Shown: in pieces, positions 23,383-32,688 of the stretch | How positions within the stretch are numbered: the first letter of the stretch is position 1 | How the letters are laid out: each line of letters begins with the position of its first letter | Translations under genes and position numbers: made by a program | Notes under the pieces: model-generated | Told to the model about the DNA's origin: nothing | What the model saw: only the letters and a program-made list of their open reading frames with translations | The model's database searches: none | DNA from: Sulfurovum sp. UBA4779 | GTDB taxonomy: Bacteria; Campylobacterota; Campylobacteria; Campylobacterales; Sulfurovaceae | Reading direction: 5' to 3' | DNA length: 64,000 nucleotides | Assembly (NCBI GenBank): GCA_002403155.1 | Contig: DHHF01000001.1 | Coordinates: 124,001-188,000 of the forward strand

Positions 23383-24012
23383 CTATTTTTCGTAAGGCTG
23401 TTCTTCGAATATCTCTTTTCGTCTTTTATTCCGAACGATATAAAAAAGGGTGATCAGCACAACACAGATAAGCGCAATGAGCGTTGCAGAGGTGAGATAT
23501 CCGGAGATAAGCGCTTCGTTTGAGCCAAGCACATAGCCCAATGCCACCAAAACGATGACCCAGATCCCCGCCCCCAGTGCCGTGTAAAAAGAAAATTTTA
23601 CAATATTCATACGCGCAAGTCCTGCGGGCAGGGATATTAGCTGTCTAATGCCCGGGATAAGCCTTCCGTTAAATGTCGAAAGCTCGCCGTGGCGCTTGAA
23701 AAACTGCTCAAGCTTCTTAAGTGTATCGGGTTTGATAAAGATATATTTTCCGTATCTAAGCAAAAAACCTCTGCCTACTTTTAAGGCAAAAAAATAGTTA
23801 AAAAGCGCTCCCGCCACCGAACCCAGTATGCCCGAGACGATCACCATATACAGATTCATCTCGTTTTTTTGGGCAAGATAGCCTGCAGGCACCATGATTA
23901 CTTCGCTGGGGAACGGAAAAAATGTACTCTCTATAAACATGAGGATAAAAATACCCCAGTACCCCCATTCTCCGATGGTTGATACCAAAGTATCGGCAAT
24001 TGTGTGCAGCAT
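23383..24012 (-). CDS. DedA family membrane protein
   Basis: 209 residues with several transmembrane helices and the VTT-domain signature: FIESTFFPFPSEVIMVPAGYLA, then FNGRLIPGIRQLISLPAGLARM with the conserved Arg residues. DedA proteins are linked to undecaprenyl-phosphate or lipid recycling and membrane potential. It is the last gene of the acpP-fabF-accA strand, 10 bp after accA, which fits a lipid-related role. Confidence 0.88.
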   Translation of the reverse strand: MLHTIADTLVSTIGEWGYWGIFILMFIESTFFPFPSEVIMVPAGYLAQKNEMNLYMVIVSGILGSVAGALFNYFFALKVGRGFLLRYGKYIFIKPDTLKKLEQFFKRHGELSTFNGRLIPGIRQLISLPAGLARMNIVKFSFYTALGAGIWVIVLVALGYVLGSNEALISGYLTSATLIALICVVLITLFYIVRNKRRKEIFEEQPYEK

Positions 24013-24022
24013 AGTGAACCGA

Positions 24023-24958
24023 CTACTCTGTGTAAGCGCCTACGGCGGTCAATTTCGTATATCGCTTTTCAAGCAATTCATCTTCGCTCAGTTCTCTAAG
24101 CGATTTGACACTTTGCAAAAAATACTCTTTAAGCACCGAAGCTGCCGTCTCTTTATCCCGGTGCGCGCCGATCAGCGGTTCATCAAGCACGTCATCCACC
24201 AGCTTATGCTCCAGCAGATCACTTGGGGTTATCTTCAATGCTTTTGTTGCGGCTTCTACTTTGGAAGGGTCGCTCCATAAAATTGCAGAACATCCTTCAG
24301 GCGATATCACGGCAAAAACAGAATAGCGCATCATCGCTAATTTGTCCGCTACGCCGATCGCCAATGCACCGCCCGATCCGCCTTCTCCGATCACCACTGA
24401 AACCATAGGCACCTTTACCGAGGCAAATTCAAAAAGATTTCTTGCAATCGCTTCGCTTTGTCCCCTCTCTTCTGCACCAAGCCCGGGATATGCGCCCGGA
24501 GTGTCTATCAGCATCAATACGGGGATATCGAACTTTTCTGCCAGCTTGACTGCACGAAGCGCTTTTCTGTAGCCTTCGGGATTGGGCATCCCAAAATTTC
24601 TTTTGATTTTGTTTTTAACGCCGCGCCCTTTTTGTTCGCCGATAACCATGGCCTTTTGGCCGCCTATCCGGCCGATGTAACATACGATCGCCGGATCATC
24701 CCTGAAAGCACGGTCGCCGTGTATTTCATAGGCATTCTCCATGATCGCCCTGATATAATCAAGCGCATAAGGTCTATCCGGATGACGAGCCAACTGAAGC
24801 TTTTGATAATCGCTAAGAGAGCCGAATGTTTTTGCTACTTCTTTTTCCAAATCTTTTTGAAGTTTTGCAAGAGCAATGGTATTCCCGCTTGCCTGCGCGG
24901 ACACAAGGTCTTCTTGAATCTGCGCAATTTTTTGTTCAAAATTCAGATAGGTCGTCAT
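24023..24958 (-). CDS. accA: Acetyl-CoA carboxylase carboxyltransferase subunit alpha
   Basis: 311 residues. AccA with AccD transfers CO2 from biotin to acetyl-CoA to make malonyl-CoA. Recognisable blocks: FGSLSDYQKLQLARHPDRPY, GRGVKNKIKRNFGMPNPEGY, LIDTPGAYPG, and VIGEGGSGGALAIGVAD with VISPEGCSAILW. It follows fabF by 9 bp. The accD gene is not in the window. Confidence 0.97.
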   Translation of the reverse strand: MTTYLNFEQKIAQIQEDLVSAQASGNTIALAKLQKDLEKEVAKTFGSLSDYQKLQLARHPDRPYALDYIRAIMENAYEIHGDRAFRDDPAIVCYIGRIGGQKAMVIGEQKGRGVKNKIKRNFGMPNPEGYRKALRAVKLAEKFDIPVLMLIDTPGAYPGLGAEERGQSEAIARNLFEFASVKVPMVSVVIGEGGSGGALAIGVADKLAMMRYSVFAVISPEGCSAILWSDPSKVEAATKALKITPSDLLEHKLVDDVLDEPLIGAHRDKETAASVLKEYFLQSVKSLRELSEDELLEKRYTKLTAVGAYTE

Positions 24959-24967
24959 GAGAAATCC

Positions 24968-26185
24968 TTATATTTTTTTGAATATGACAACCCCATTGGT
25001 ACCGCCAAAACCAAACGAATTGCTCATCGCTACCTTTATCTCTGCTTTTCTTGCTGCATTGGGCACATAATCCAAATCGCAATTCTCATCAGGCGTAGTA
25101 TAGTTTATCGTAGGGGGAAGGATGCCGTCTCTCATCGCCATCAGTGTGATCACTGCTTCGATCGTGCCGGCCGCGCCCAAGCAATGGCCGATCTGCCCTT
25201 TGGTTGAACTCACAGGAGGACAATTCTCTTTACCGCCGAAAAGTTCTTTAAGGGCGGCTGTTTCATTTTTATCATTGACCGGTGTGGAGGTACCGTGCGC
25301 ATTGACATAATCAATCTTTGGCTTGCCGGCCATTGTATAGGCAGCTTTCATGGCGCGCAGCGGCCCGTCCATCGTCGGGGTTGTGATATGGTTTGCATCG
25401 CCGCTTTCTCCAAATCCGATCAGTTCTCCATAGATGGTTGCGCCTCTGGCAACGGCATCTTCATACGCTTCCAATACCATTGCACCTGCACCTTCGCCCA
25501 TGATAAAGCCGTCTCTGTCGGCATCAAACGGCCTTGAAGCCGTAGCAGGATCATCATTTCTGGTTGAAAGCGCTTTCATCGCAGCAAATCCGCCGATTCC
25601 TACCGCACAGATCGCAGATTCTGCTCCGACTACCAGCATTTTATCGGCTGTACCCACCATGATACTTTTGGCAGCTTCCCCTATCGCATGGGTCCCTGCC
25701 GCACAAGCAGTGACCGAAGCGAGGTTTGGCCCTTTGAGGCCCTGATAGATGGAAACAAAACCGCCAAGCATATTCACAAGAGAAGAGGGGATGAAGAAAG
25801 GAGAAATTCTTCTGGCGCCTTTCAGTTCGCAAATGACAGAGTTTTTTTCGATATTGGGGAGGCCTCCGATCCCTGAGGCTGAAGCAACGCCGAATCTTTC
25901 TTTGTCTATATCCTCTCCGAAACGGGCATCTTCCATCGCTTCTGCTGCGGCCTTGAGCCCAAGCTGGATAAAACGGTCTGCCTTTTTTGCTTCTTTGGGG
26001 TCAAGCACACTAAAAGGGTCAAAATCTGTAACCTCGGCAGCGATTTTTACCGTCTGGTCTGACGCATCAAACGACTCGATCAGTTTAACACCCTGTTTGC
26101 CTTCTATAATGGCAGAAAATGCGCTCTCTTTGTCAAGCCCCAAAGCATTTATCATTCCCAGCCCTGTTACTACTACTCTTCTCAC
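24968..26185 (-). CDS. fabF: 3-oxoacyl-ACP synthase II FabF
   Basis: 405 residues. FabF elongates acyl-ACP by Claisen condensation. The nucleophile is in SVTACAAGTHAIG, the two active-site histidines are in VNAHGTSTPVNDK and IGHCLGAAG, and NSFGFGGTN lies at the C-terminus. It is downstream of acpP by about 90 bp and upstream of accA, making a small fatty-acid operon. Confidence 0.97.
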   Translation of the reverse strand: MRRVVVTGLGMINALGLDKESAFSAIIEGKQGVKLIESFDASDQTVKIAAEVTDFDPFSVLDPKEAKKADRFIQLGLKAAAEAMEDARFGEDIDKERFGVASASGIGGLPNIEKNSVICELKGARRISPFFIPSSLVNMLGGFVSIYQGLKGPNLASVTACAAGTHAIGEAAKSIMVGTADKMLVVGAESAICAVGIGGFAAMKALSTRNDDPATASRPFDADRDGFIMGEGAGAMVLEAYEDAVARGATIYGELIGFGESGDANHITTPTMDGPLRAMKAAYTMAGKPKIDYVNAHGTSTPVNDKNETAALKELFGGKENCPPVSSTKGQIGHCLGAAGTIEAVITLMAMRDGILPPTINYTTPDENCDLDYVPNAARKAEIKVAMSNSFGFGGTNGVVIFKKI

Positions 26186-26276
26186 TGCTTCTCCTATCTA
26201 TATAAATTAAGATATATCTTAAAACTGCCTCTAGTTCTAAAATATATTTTAAAATCCCCCTAAAGGGATTTGTATA

Positions 26277-26510
26277 TTACGCCTGTACGTCTTCGATAAA
26301 TTTAATCGCATCTGCTACCGTTGCGATTGCTTCTGCTTTATCATCAGGAATTTCGATATCAAATTTTTCTTCAAGCGCCATCACCAACTCAACAACATCA
26401 AGGCTGTCCGCCCCAAGATCTTCAACAAATCTGGACTCTTCTTTCACTTCATCCGGACTTACGTTCAACTGCTCTACCACTACTTCTTTTACATCATCAA
26501 ACAATGCCAT
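26277..26510 (-). CDS. acpP: Acyl carrier protein
   Basis: 77 residues, acidic. The phosphopantetheine serine is in LGADSLDVVELVMALEE (Ser near residue 37). The N-terminal FDDVKEVVVEQL and the final helix are standard. It begins the acpP-fabF-accA-dedA series on the minus strand. Confidence 0.97.
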   Translation of the reverse strand: MALFDDVKEVVVEQLNVSPDEVKEESRFVEDLGADSLDVVELVMALEEKFDIEIPDDKAEAIATVADAIKFIEDVQA

Positions 26511-26651
26511 TCATTACTCCTTCTTTTCGTTAAAATTTTACCGATTATAGCAAAAAAATGATAAAAAGCAGTTGGCTAGGCCTGCATAGGATAGCTTTCT
26601 TTTTAGAAGCATTTCATAATTACACATGATTTGAGCAAAAAAGGAATTCCC

Positions 26652-26668
26652 CCAAGGCTATGCCTTGG
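26652..26668 (-). terminator. Terminator downstream of the TonB-dependent receptor
   Basis: Perfect 7-bp stem CCAAGGC/GCCTTGG with a 3-nt loop. On the minus strand it is followed by GGGGAATTCC and a T run (CCTTTTTTG). Confidence 0.65.
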
Positions 26669-26685
26669 AAGACGGGAGAGGAGGA

Positions 26686-28698
26686 TTAGAATTTATACTT
26701 GATATTGGTATAGATATAGCGTCCAGGTTCATTAAGAAGCATAACTTCACCGGTTATGCCTGAACCAAGCAACGTCAAATCCTCATAGGTATTGGCCGTA
26801 GCATACGTAGAGTCAAAGACATTATCGATCCCCACGGTTAACTCAAGATTCTTATTGAGCTGTTTTGTACCTTTAAGGTTGAGCACCGCATAAGCATCCA
26901 ATTCCTGCTCACCGTTATCGTAATCATACCTACTCCATTCATCCGCTGCGATCAATTCAGCCCTAAAGCTTAAGCTTTCATCATACAGATAGTTTGCTGC
27001 TGCGTTAAATTTTAACGGCGGGATCTCAGGCAAATCGGTGTCGGTTTGTCCTGTTAGCGGGTCGTCTTTTTTGCCTCTTTGGTATGACATGCCATAGTCA
27101 AAATAGAGCGATTCGCTGGCCACATACGTTCCGCTCAGCTCCAGCCCGTAAATAGTCGCATCCACATTTTCAAACACATGGGTAGTGTTGCTTGAGTTAT
27201 AAGCGATAAAGTCTTTGAGCATGCTGTAAAATGCTTTGGCTTTAAAACTTGCATTTTCAAACTTCTTTTCGATCCCGGCATCCAATTCATAGTTAACCGT
27301 ATTTTCCAAATCAAGTGAACCTATCTGTCCTGCAGGCTTCATGAAAATATAAAGCTCTCTGGCATCCGGCACCCTGGAAGATTTTCCGATCCCTGCAAAA
27401 TATTGGGTGTTTTCATCTGCATGGTAGGTTCCGGAGATATAGCCGTTGAGCTCACTATAGTCATTTACCGGATAAGAAATTGTTGATGTGCCGTTAAACC
27501 CTAGCCCGGAGGTAATTTCCGTATCATCGTATCTTAACCCCAGATTCCACTCAAGCTTATCCATCCTGAAGGTATCTTTCAAAAAGAGTGCATAATTTTC
27601 GGTATCCACATCAGAAAGGCTCGTATACTGATAAACTCCATTTTTATAAAATGCGCCGTCCCAATTTCTCAAGCTGTAGTCCAATCCGGCCGTAACCGTA
27701 TGGTTCTCGACATCAAAACTGTTTTTGATCTTCGCTCCCTGGGTTTTTGTATCTAAATGGTGCGTAATTTCATCTGCAAGAGCTGTTGCCGCCTTGCGAT
27801 AGAGCGTTGACATCGGATGGTCCACTTCCGACTGGTAGAGCTGCACGTCAAGTGCTTTGGAGTATTTGCCGAGATCTTTGAGGCTGTACTCTATGTTGAA
27901 AATGTCCGAATCGTCATACAATGCATCCATTTTGGAAGAAGGATAAAGGATATCGTCGCTTCGGTTGCCCGTATAGCTCAGTCTCAACTCCTGATTGTCC
28001 GCAATGTTCCAAAAGAGTTTTGCCATCACGGTTTTCTTCTCAAACGCATCCAGATTTTGATATTTCGGCTGGTATTGCGAACCGCTTGCATCCAATCCGT
28101 TTTCTGCGATCTGCTCTACAAAGTCATTCCCGTCTCCGTCTTCATACTGCTCTCCCGATTCGGTAGAGCCGCTCAGCAAAAATTTGACCTTTTCCCCGCC
28201 GCCGCTGACGTTAAAAGAGGCTTTTTTGTATCCCCAGCTTCCAAACCCGAGATTTACTTCACCTGTAGTCTCTTTAGTCGGTTTTTTGGTATGGACCTTT
28301 ACATCGGCACTCAATACGCCGAAATCTTCCACATTGTAAGGCCCCTCAATCAGTTCGATAGATTCGATATTGTTGGTAAGCATATGGGAGATAGCCGGAT
28401 CCATTCTGTTAGGACAGGCGCCGAATACTTTCGTCCCGTCGATCGTGACGTTGATGTTGTCTTTTTTTTGTCCTCTGACAATGATATCGTTCGAGATGCC
28501 GCTTCTTCTGACAAGCCATACGCTTGAAGATTCTTTAGCAAGCCCTTCTGCCACATCGGCAGATTTGATCTCTTCGTTGCTTACGTCTTTGATCACTTCG
28601 GTCTCTATTTTCTCTTCTACTTCTATCGTGCCAAGTTCTACATTTGCCGCATGCAAACAGAACGAAGCTGCAACAGAAAGACAAACTAATTTTTTCAT
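26686..28698 (-). CDS. TonB-dependent receptor, OprC/NosA-like copper receptor
   Basis: 670 residues. A signal peptide of about 18 residues is followed by a TonB-box-like stretch (LGTIEVEEK), a plug domain (residues about 35-140) and a 22-strand-type barrel ending in an aromatic (YTNIKYKF). Plug residues C95 and M99 lie in GACPNRMDP, the CxxxM copper site of OprC/NosA, and H294/M296 in DHPMSTLY supply the matching HxM motif. Copper uptake is therefore likely by analogy, not proven. tonB, a haem protein and two two-component systems lie directly upstream on the same strand. Confidence 0.85.
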   Translation of the reverse strand: MKKLVCLSVAASFCLHAANVELGTIEVEEKIETEVIKDVSNEEIKSADVAEGLAKESSSVWLVRRSGISNDIIVRGQKKDNINVTIDGTKVFGACPNRMDPAISHMLTNNIESIELIEGPYNVEDFGVLSADVKVHTKKPTKETTGEVNLGFGSWGYKKASFNVSGGGEKVKFLLSGSTESGEQYEDGDGNDFVEQIAENGLDASGSQYQPKYQNLDAFEKKTVMAKLFWNIADNQELRLSYTGNRSDDILYPSSKMDALYDDSDIFNIEYSLKDLGKYSKALDVQLYQSEVDHPMSTLYRKAATALADEITHHLDTKTQGAKIKNSFDVENHTVTAGLDYSLRNWDGAFYKNGVYQYTSLSDVDTENYALFLKDTFRMDKLEWNLGLRYDDTEITSGLGFNGTSTISYPVNDYSELNGYISGTYHADENTQYFAGIGKSSRVPDARELYIFMKPAGQIGSLDLENTVNYELDAGIEKKFENASFKAKAFYSMLKDFIAYNSSNTTHVFENVDATIYGLELSGTYVASESLYFDYGMSYQRGKKDDPLTGQTDTDLPEIPPLKFNAAANYLYDESLSFRAELIAADEWSRYDYDNGEQELDAYAVLNLKGTKQLNKNLELTVGIDNVFDSTYATANTYEDLTLLGSGITGEVMLLNEPGRYIYTNIKYKF

Positions 28699-28747
28699 AT
28701 TGTATCCTCTCCTTATTTTTCGTGTGCTACAGAATACCGTGTATTTG

Positions 28748-29512
28748 TTAATTTTGTGTTAAACGGTACTCCAGCGCAAGATTGACAACGATAGGAAATG
28801 AGAAAGGCTTGCCTGCAGCGTTGACAGGAAAAGCTTTTTGGATCGCTTGGCGTGCCGAAGCATGAAAAATTTTTGATCCGCTCAATTTAATATCGGCTAC
28901 ACTGCCGTTGGACAAGATAGTAAACTGAGCGATTACCTTGCCCTGCATCCCTCTGCGTTTGGCGATAAGCGGGTAACTTTTATTTTGATTGATCTTTTGT
29001 CTAATCGCTGCAAGAAAGGCGTTTTTCCGGGCAACGTTGTCTTTTTGGGCGGTGCCTTGTTTGACCGCTGCCATAGCAGCGGCACCTTTGGGAGCTGCCG
29101 CCTTTTTGGGAGCAGGTTTTGGAGGCATAGGCTTTTTTTTGACCGGCTCTTTCTTTTTTTCAGGTTTTGGTTTAGGAGGCGTTTTTGGTTTGGGCGGCTC
29201 TACGGGGATGATAGGCTCTTTTTCAAGAACGGGCTCTTCTTTTGGTTTTTCTTCGACGATAGGTTCTTCTTCTTTGACAGGCTCTTCAATCACCTCTTCA
29301 ACGGGCTCTTCAATCACCTCTTCAACAGGTTCTTCTGCGGGGGGGACAACCGGCTCAGGGACAAACTCGCTTAAGCACATACATATCGTATTGTCTGTAG
29401 CTTTTTGTTCTGCTATCAATAGGGTATCACGAAAGAAAAAATAAGATCCGGCCAACGCCAGGTAAATCAGTGATGTGATAAAAAATGAAATGAAGTATCG
29501 ATGTTCTACCAC
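28748..29512 (-). CDS. tonB: TonB energy-transducer protein
   Basis: 254 residues. One N-terminal membrane helix (FFITSLIYLALAGSYFFF) is followed by a proline/glutamate/lysine-rich periplasmic arm that contains the imperfect repeat EEPVEEVI three times and later KPKPEKKKEP. The C-terminal TonB domain (GMQGKVIAQFTILSNGSV, then SARQAIQKAFP) contacts receptor TonB boxes. It lies immediately upstream of the copper-type receptor and presumably energises it. No ExbB/ExbD is in the window. Confidence 0.92.
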   Translation of the reverse strand: MVEHRYFISFFITSLIYLALAGSYFFFRDTLLIAEQKATDNTICMCLSEFVPEPVVPPAEEPVEEVIEEPVEEVIEEPVKEEEPIVEEKPKEEPVLEKEPIIPVEPPKPKTPPKPKPEKKKEPVKKKPMPPKPAPKKAAAPKGAAAMAAVKQGTAQKDNVARKNAFLAAIRQKINQNKSYPLIAKRRGMQGKVIAQFTILSNGSVADIKLSGSKIFHASARQAIQKAFPVNAAGKPFSFPIVVNLALEYRLTQN

Positions 29513-29633
29513 AAAAAACTGTTTTCCTTTTGCCGTTTAAATTAAAGGGGTGAGAAAAGTATGCCACCAAAATGTTAATTTTGTGTTAATACATCTCTTT
29601 TTTTGTGCCGTATTGTATCATACGGATATGAAA

Positions 29634-29996
29634 CTATGGCTGGAGTATCAGTTTTTTCTTTATATCAAATTTATCCAGATACAGCTCAATATCTTTCATC
29701 AATCTCTCCTTATCAAGCATTGATTTTTCCTTCATGGGAAATTTCAAAAAAAACTGCGGGGGCATCGTAGAATGGTCTTTTTTCGGATCCCTCAAATAGG
29801 CAGCCATTGCTTCTTTCATGCGCCCATGCGTACTATAGATAGAGAGATAGCGCCTATAAACAATTTCGTTTGGGATTTGCTGCTGTTGATGGCATTGCAA
29901 ACAATCCTCTTGAAGCTGTTTTTCATCAAGCCTGATCTCTTGGCTTGCCGCTATCAGCGTACCAAGCAAGAGTAAAAATCCTATTGCTTTTCCCAT
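29634..29996 (-). CDS. Small secreted monohaem c-type protein
   Basis: 120 residues. Signal peptide MGKAIGFLLLLGTLIAAS is followed by CLQCH (residues 32-36), a CxxCH haem-attachment site. Methionines in STMPPQFF and in the stretch KFPMKEKSM could provide the sixth ligand. I do not recognise a named family. The gene starts 16 bp inside the end of the histidine kinase gene at 29981, so the two are co-transcribed. It may report or carry electrons for the metal-uptake locus, which is inference. Confidence 0.75.
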   Translation of the reverse strand: MGKAIGFLLLLGTLIAASQEIRLDEKQLQEDCLQCHQQQQIPNEIVYRRYLSIYSTHGRMKEAMAAYLRDPKKDHSTMPPQFFLKFPMKEKSMLDKERLMKDIELYLDKFDIKKKLILQP

Positions 29997-31144
29997 CTGA
30001 CCTCCACTTGTGTCCCTTGGTGTATTTTTGATTTGACGGATAGAACAAATCCGTAATTTTTAACCACTTGCGCAACGATATCCAAACCGATGCCAAATCC
30101 CCCTTCGCTGTCATTGGCGCGCTTAAAACGGTGCAGGATATTTTCTATCTCTTTTTCTTTGATGCCTATCCCTTCATCCATGATACGAAAATACTCTTTT
30201 GTAAGCTCTGCATGAAGCATCCCTTTGGGTTTGTTGTATTTGATCGCATTGGAAAAAAGATTGTCAACCAAGCGCATCAAATCATTGCGGTCCATCTTCA
30301 GCACAATGCCTCTGTCGATATCCAAACGAAGATCCAACTCTTTGGCCTGGGCCATCGAAGAAAAAAACACCGCCCGCTCTTCAACGATGCGGGAAACATC
30401 TATCTCTTCGATACGGCGATGATATCGATGGTTAAGATTGAGATAGGTCAAATCGTCATAAATGCGGCTTAGCGTTTTTGATGCGATCTCAATGCGTTGA
30501 AGTTCGCTGCTGTGTTCGCACTTCCCGAAAGTCTCCAGCATCTCTATATTGGTCAAGATCGTACTGATGGGGGTATTGAGCTCATGGGTCGTGTCTTGGA
30601 TAAACCGATTCATTTGCCTGATCGAATCGCGCATCGGCGCGACAAACAGTTTTCCCAAAAAATACCCCAACGCCGTAAAAAAAACACCTGCACCGAGCAT
30701 AAACCATACCATCATCTCTTGAAGCCTTTCAATAGGTTTCGTATTTAATGTTTTTGAAACAAGCAAAAAAGCCGCCCCCAGATAATAAGGTTCTATTTTA
30801 TCCAGGTAGTAAAGCTGCGTTTCGTTTTTCACATAGTTTGATTCATCCTGCACCCTCTCCTCTTTGAGATTTCCGAAGATATAATTTTTATCCAGATCAT
30901 AAATCGATGAAAAAAAATGAGGATGCACCGGATAAAAAAGCTTGGCATCGGAACTTTCATGAAGTTTGTGCAGCTGTGTTTTGATCTGCTGTGTTTCATA
31001 TTTGAGCGATTCTCTTTGCTGATCGATCACTTGATGTTTCTGGTGCCGATAAAAGATCCACAGCCCTAAAGAAAAAAGTAAAAAAGTCGACCCCAGATAG
31101 ATCAGCAAAAAACGCACAAGGCTCTTTTTTTCACTCTTTAACAA
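29981..31144 (-). CDS. Sensor histidine kinase (first system)
   Basis: 387 residues. Two membrane helices (LLIYLGSTFLLFSLGLWIFY and a second near residue 150) enclose a periplasmic sensor of about 110 residues. The H-box is DTTHELNTPISTILTN, N-box DNLFSNAIKY, G1 DEGIGIKE, G2 GGFGIGLDIV. It overlaps the response regulator gene upstream by 14 bp and the haem-protein gene downstream by 16 bp. The signal is unknown; position next to TonB and the copper-type receptor suggests a metal. Confidence 0.9.
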   Translation of the reverse strand: MLKSEKKSLVRFLLIYLGSTFLLFSLGLWIFYRHQKHQVIDQQRESLKYETQQIKTQLHKLHESSDAKLFYPVHPHFFSSIYDLDKNYIFGNLKEERVQDESNYVKNETQLYYLDKIEPYYLGAAFLLVSKTLNTKPIERLQEMMVWFMLGAGVFFTALGYFLGKLFVAPMRDSIRQMNRFIQDTTHELNTPISTILTNIEMLETFGKCEHSSELQRIEIASKTLSRIYDDLTYLNLNHRYHRRIEEIDVSRIVEERAVFFSSMAQAKELDLRLDIDRGIVLKMDRNDLMRLVDNLFSNAIKYNKPKGMLHAELTKEYFRIMDEGIGIKEKEIENILHRFKRANDSEGGFGIGLDIVAQVVKNYGFVLSVKSKIHQGTQVEVRWEKQ

Positions 31145-31799
31145 AACGATATCCTACATGCTTGACCGTCTCTATCTTCTCTTTGCCGACAATCATCCGA
31201 AGTGTTTTTATATAAGTGCGAAGGCTGCCGTGGCTTGGCTCTTCTCCATACTCCCATAGGGCTTCAAACAGCACTTCATACGTTAACAGCTCAAAAGGCC
31301 TCTCCAGAAAAATTGCAAGAAGCTTTGCTTCTTTTGTCTTGAGGGGGAATTTTTTGCTTCCTTGGAGCAAAAGGCTCTCTTTGATGTCAAAATACAGCCC
31401 TCCTCCCAAATCAATCTTCTGCTCATGTGTTCCGTAACGGCGTTTGATGAGGGATTCTATCCTCACCAAAAGCTCTTTAAGCGCAAAAGGTTTGCGAATG
31501 TAATCATCGCATCCCGTATCAAATCCCCGCTCCACATCCTCAACGCTATTGAGCGATGTGATAAATACCGCAGGGGTTTCAATTTTTCTGCTTCGAAGGC
31601 CATAAAGAAAATCAAAACCGTTTTGATGGGGCACCTTGACATCAAGCAGCATCAAATCAATATGCTTTTCATACACAAGCGCTTCGGCATGCAACGCATC
31701 GTATGCACAAAGCACTTCATACCCGTGATACATAAGAAACTGCTTGATCGTTTCGCTAAGCTGATGATCGTCTTCAAGCAGCAAAATAGTTTTTTTCAT
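31131..31799 (-). CDS. OmpR-type response regulator (first system)
   Basis: 222 residues from ATG at 31799, which has GAGGC upstream; the longer frame adds 11 residues without a ribosome site. Receiver domain: ILLLEDDHQ acidic pocket, phospho-Asp in LMLLDVKVPHQNG, Lys in RKPFALKELL. The C-terminal winged helix has TYEVLFEALWEYG and SLRTYIKTLRMIVG. It partners the kinase gene it overlaps. Confidence 0.92.
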   Translation of the reverse strand: MKKTILLLEDDHQLSETIKQFLMYHGYEVLCAYDALHAEALVYEKHIDLMLLDVKVPHQNGFDFLYGLRSRKIETPAVFITSLNSVEDVERGFDTGCDDYIRKPFALKELLVRIESLIKRRYGTHEQKIDLGGGLYFDIKESLLLQGSKKFPLKTKEAKLLAIFLERPFELLTYEVLFEALWEYGEEPSHGSLRTYIKTLRMIVGKEKIETVKHVGYRFVKE

Positions 31800-31848
31800 C
31801 GTATGCCTCTTTATTTTTGCAGTATTTATCATACTAAACCAAAATGAA

Positions 31849-32688
31849 TCATTTATAAACTATTTTTGACAAATTCAAAATAACCTTTGTGCCTTTTGTT
31901 TTTTGAGAATGCACTTGTATGCCTATGCCTTCCGTATCACAATAGGTTTTTACCAGTGCCAGGCCTATCCCCTCTCCGTCCTGCTGTTTATCCCCTTGAT
32001 AATACCGCTCAAATACTCGCACCAGCTGCGTTTCATCCATCCCCATCCCTTCATCTGCGATGGTCAGTATTTTTTCTTTTAGGATGAGCCTGATGGGTTT
32101 GTCTTTGGGGGAGTATTTCATCGCATTGGCCAAAAGGTTGTCTATCATTTTTTCAAATCCGATTTTATCTGCATAAATGCGGCATGCTTCGAGCTGCCTT
32201 TTGAAAGGATTTCTCTCAAACGCTTCAAAAACCTCCACTCTCTCTTGCAGCAGCTTCTCAAGGGCTATCATCTCTTTGGCAACAGGGTGCAGCTCTTTTT
32301 TGATCCCGTAAACCAACTCCTTATAAAGCCTCTCAAGCCTGTATGCAGCGGCCTCTATCCTCTCGAGCCGTTTTAAGAACTTTAGATCATCGGTCTGTTT
32401 TTTGAGCATGGCCGTATTGGCCGTAATGGTGGAAAGAGGAAGGTTGAGCTCATGCACCACTTCATTGACCAGCTCGGAGAGGTTGGTATCTATCGTTGCC
32501 TGGGGCGCAAGCAGGTATGAAGAAATGATGTGCCCTATCCCCCATGCGAACATTAAAACCACGCCGCTTATGATTAAAAAGTTTTCTTTGCTGAACCCTC
32601 TTTCCTGCATAAAAAAATACATGAGCGCCATACTGCCTATCAAGCTTAAAACATAGACCGATGTTGCCATCCATACTCGTTTATACAT
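31849..32688 (-). CDS. Sensor histidine kinase (second system)
   Basis: 279 residues. It has two closely spaced membrane helices in the first 65 residues and almost no periplasmic loop, so the signal is probably sensed in the membrane or by a partner. H-box NEVVHELNLPLSTITAN, N-box DNLLANAMKYS, G1 DEGMGMDE, G2 DGEGIGLALV. It overlaps the regulator gene at 32681 by 8 bp and is followed by the first system after about 50 bp. Confidence 0.9.
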   Translation of the reverse strand: MYKRVWMATSVYVLSLIGSMALMYFFMQERGFSKENFLIISGVVLMFAWGIGHIISSYLLAPQATIDTNLSELVNEVVHELNLPLSTITANTAMLKKQTDDLKFLKRLERIEAAAYRLERLYKELVYGIKKELHPVAKEMIALEKLLQERVEVFEAFERNPFKRQLEACRIYADKIGFEKMIDNLLANAMKYSPKDKPIRLILKEKILTIADEGMGMDETQLVRVFERYYQGDKQQDGEGIGLALVKTYCDTEGIGIQVHSQKTKGTKVILNLSKIVYK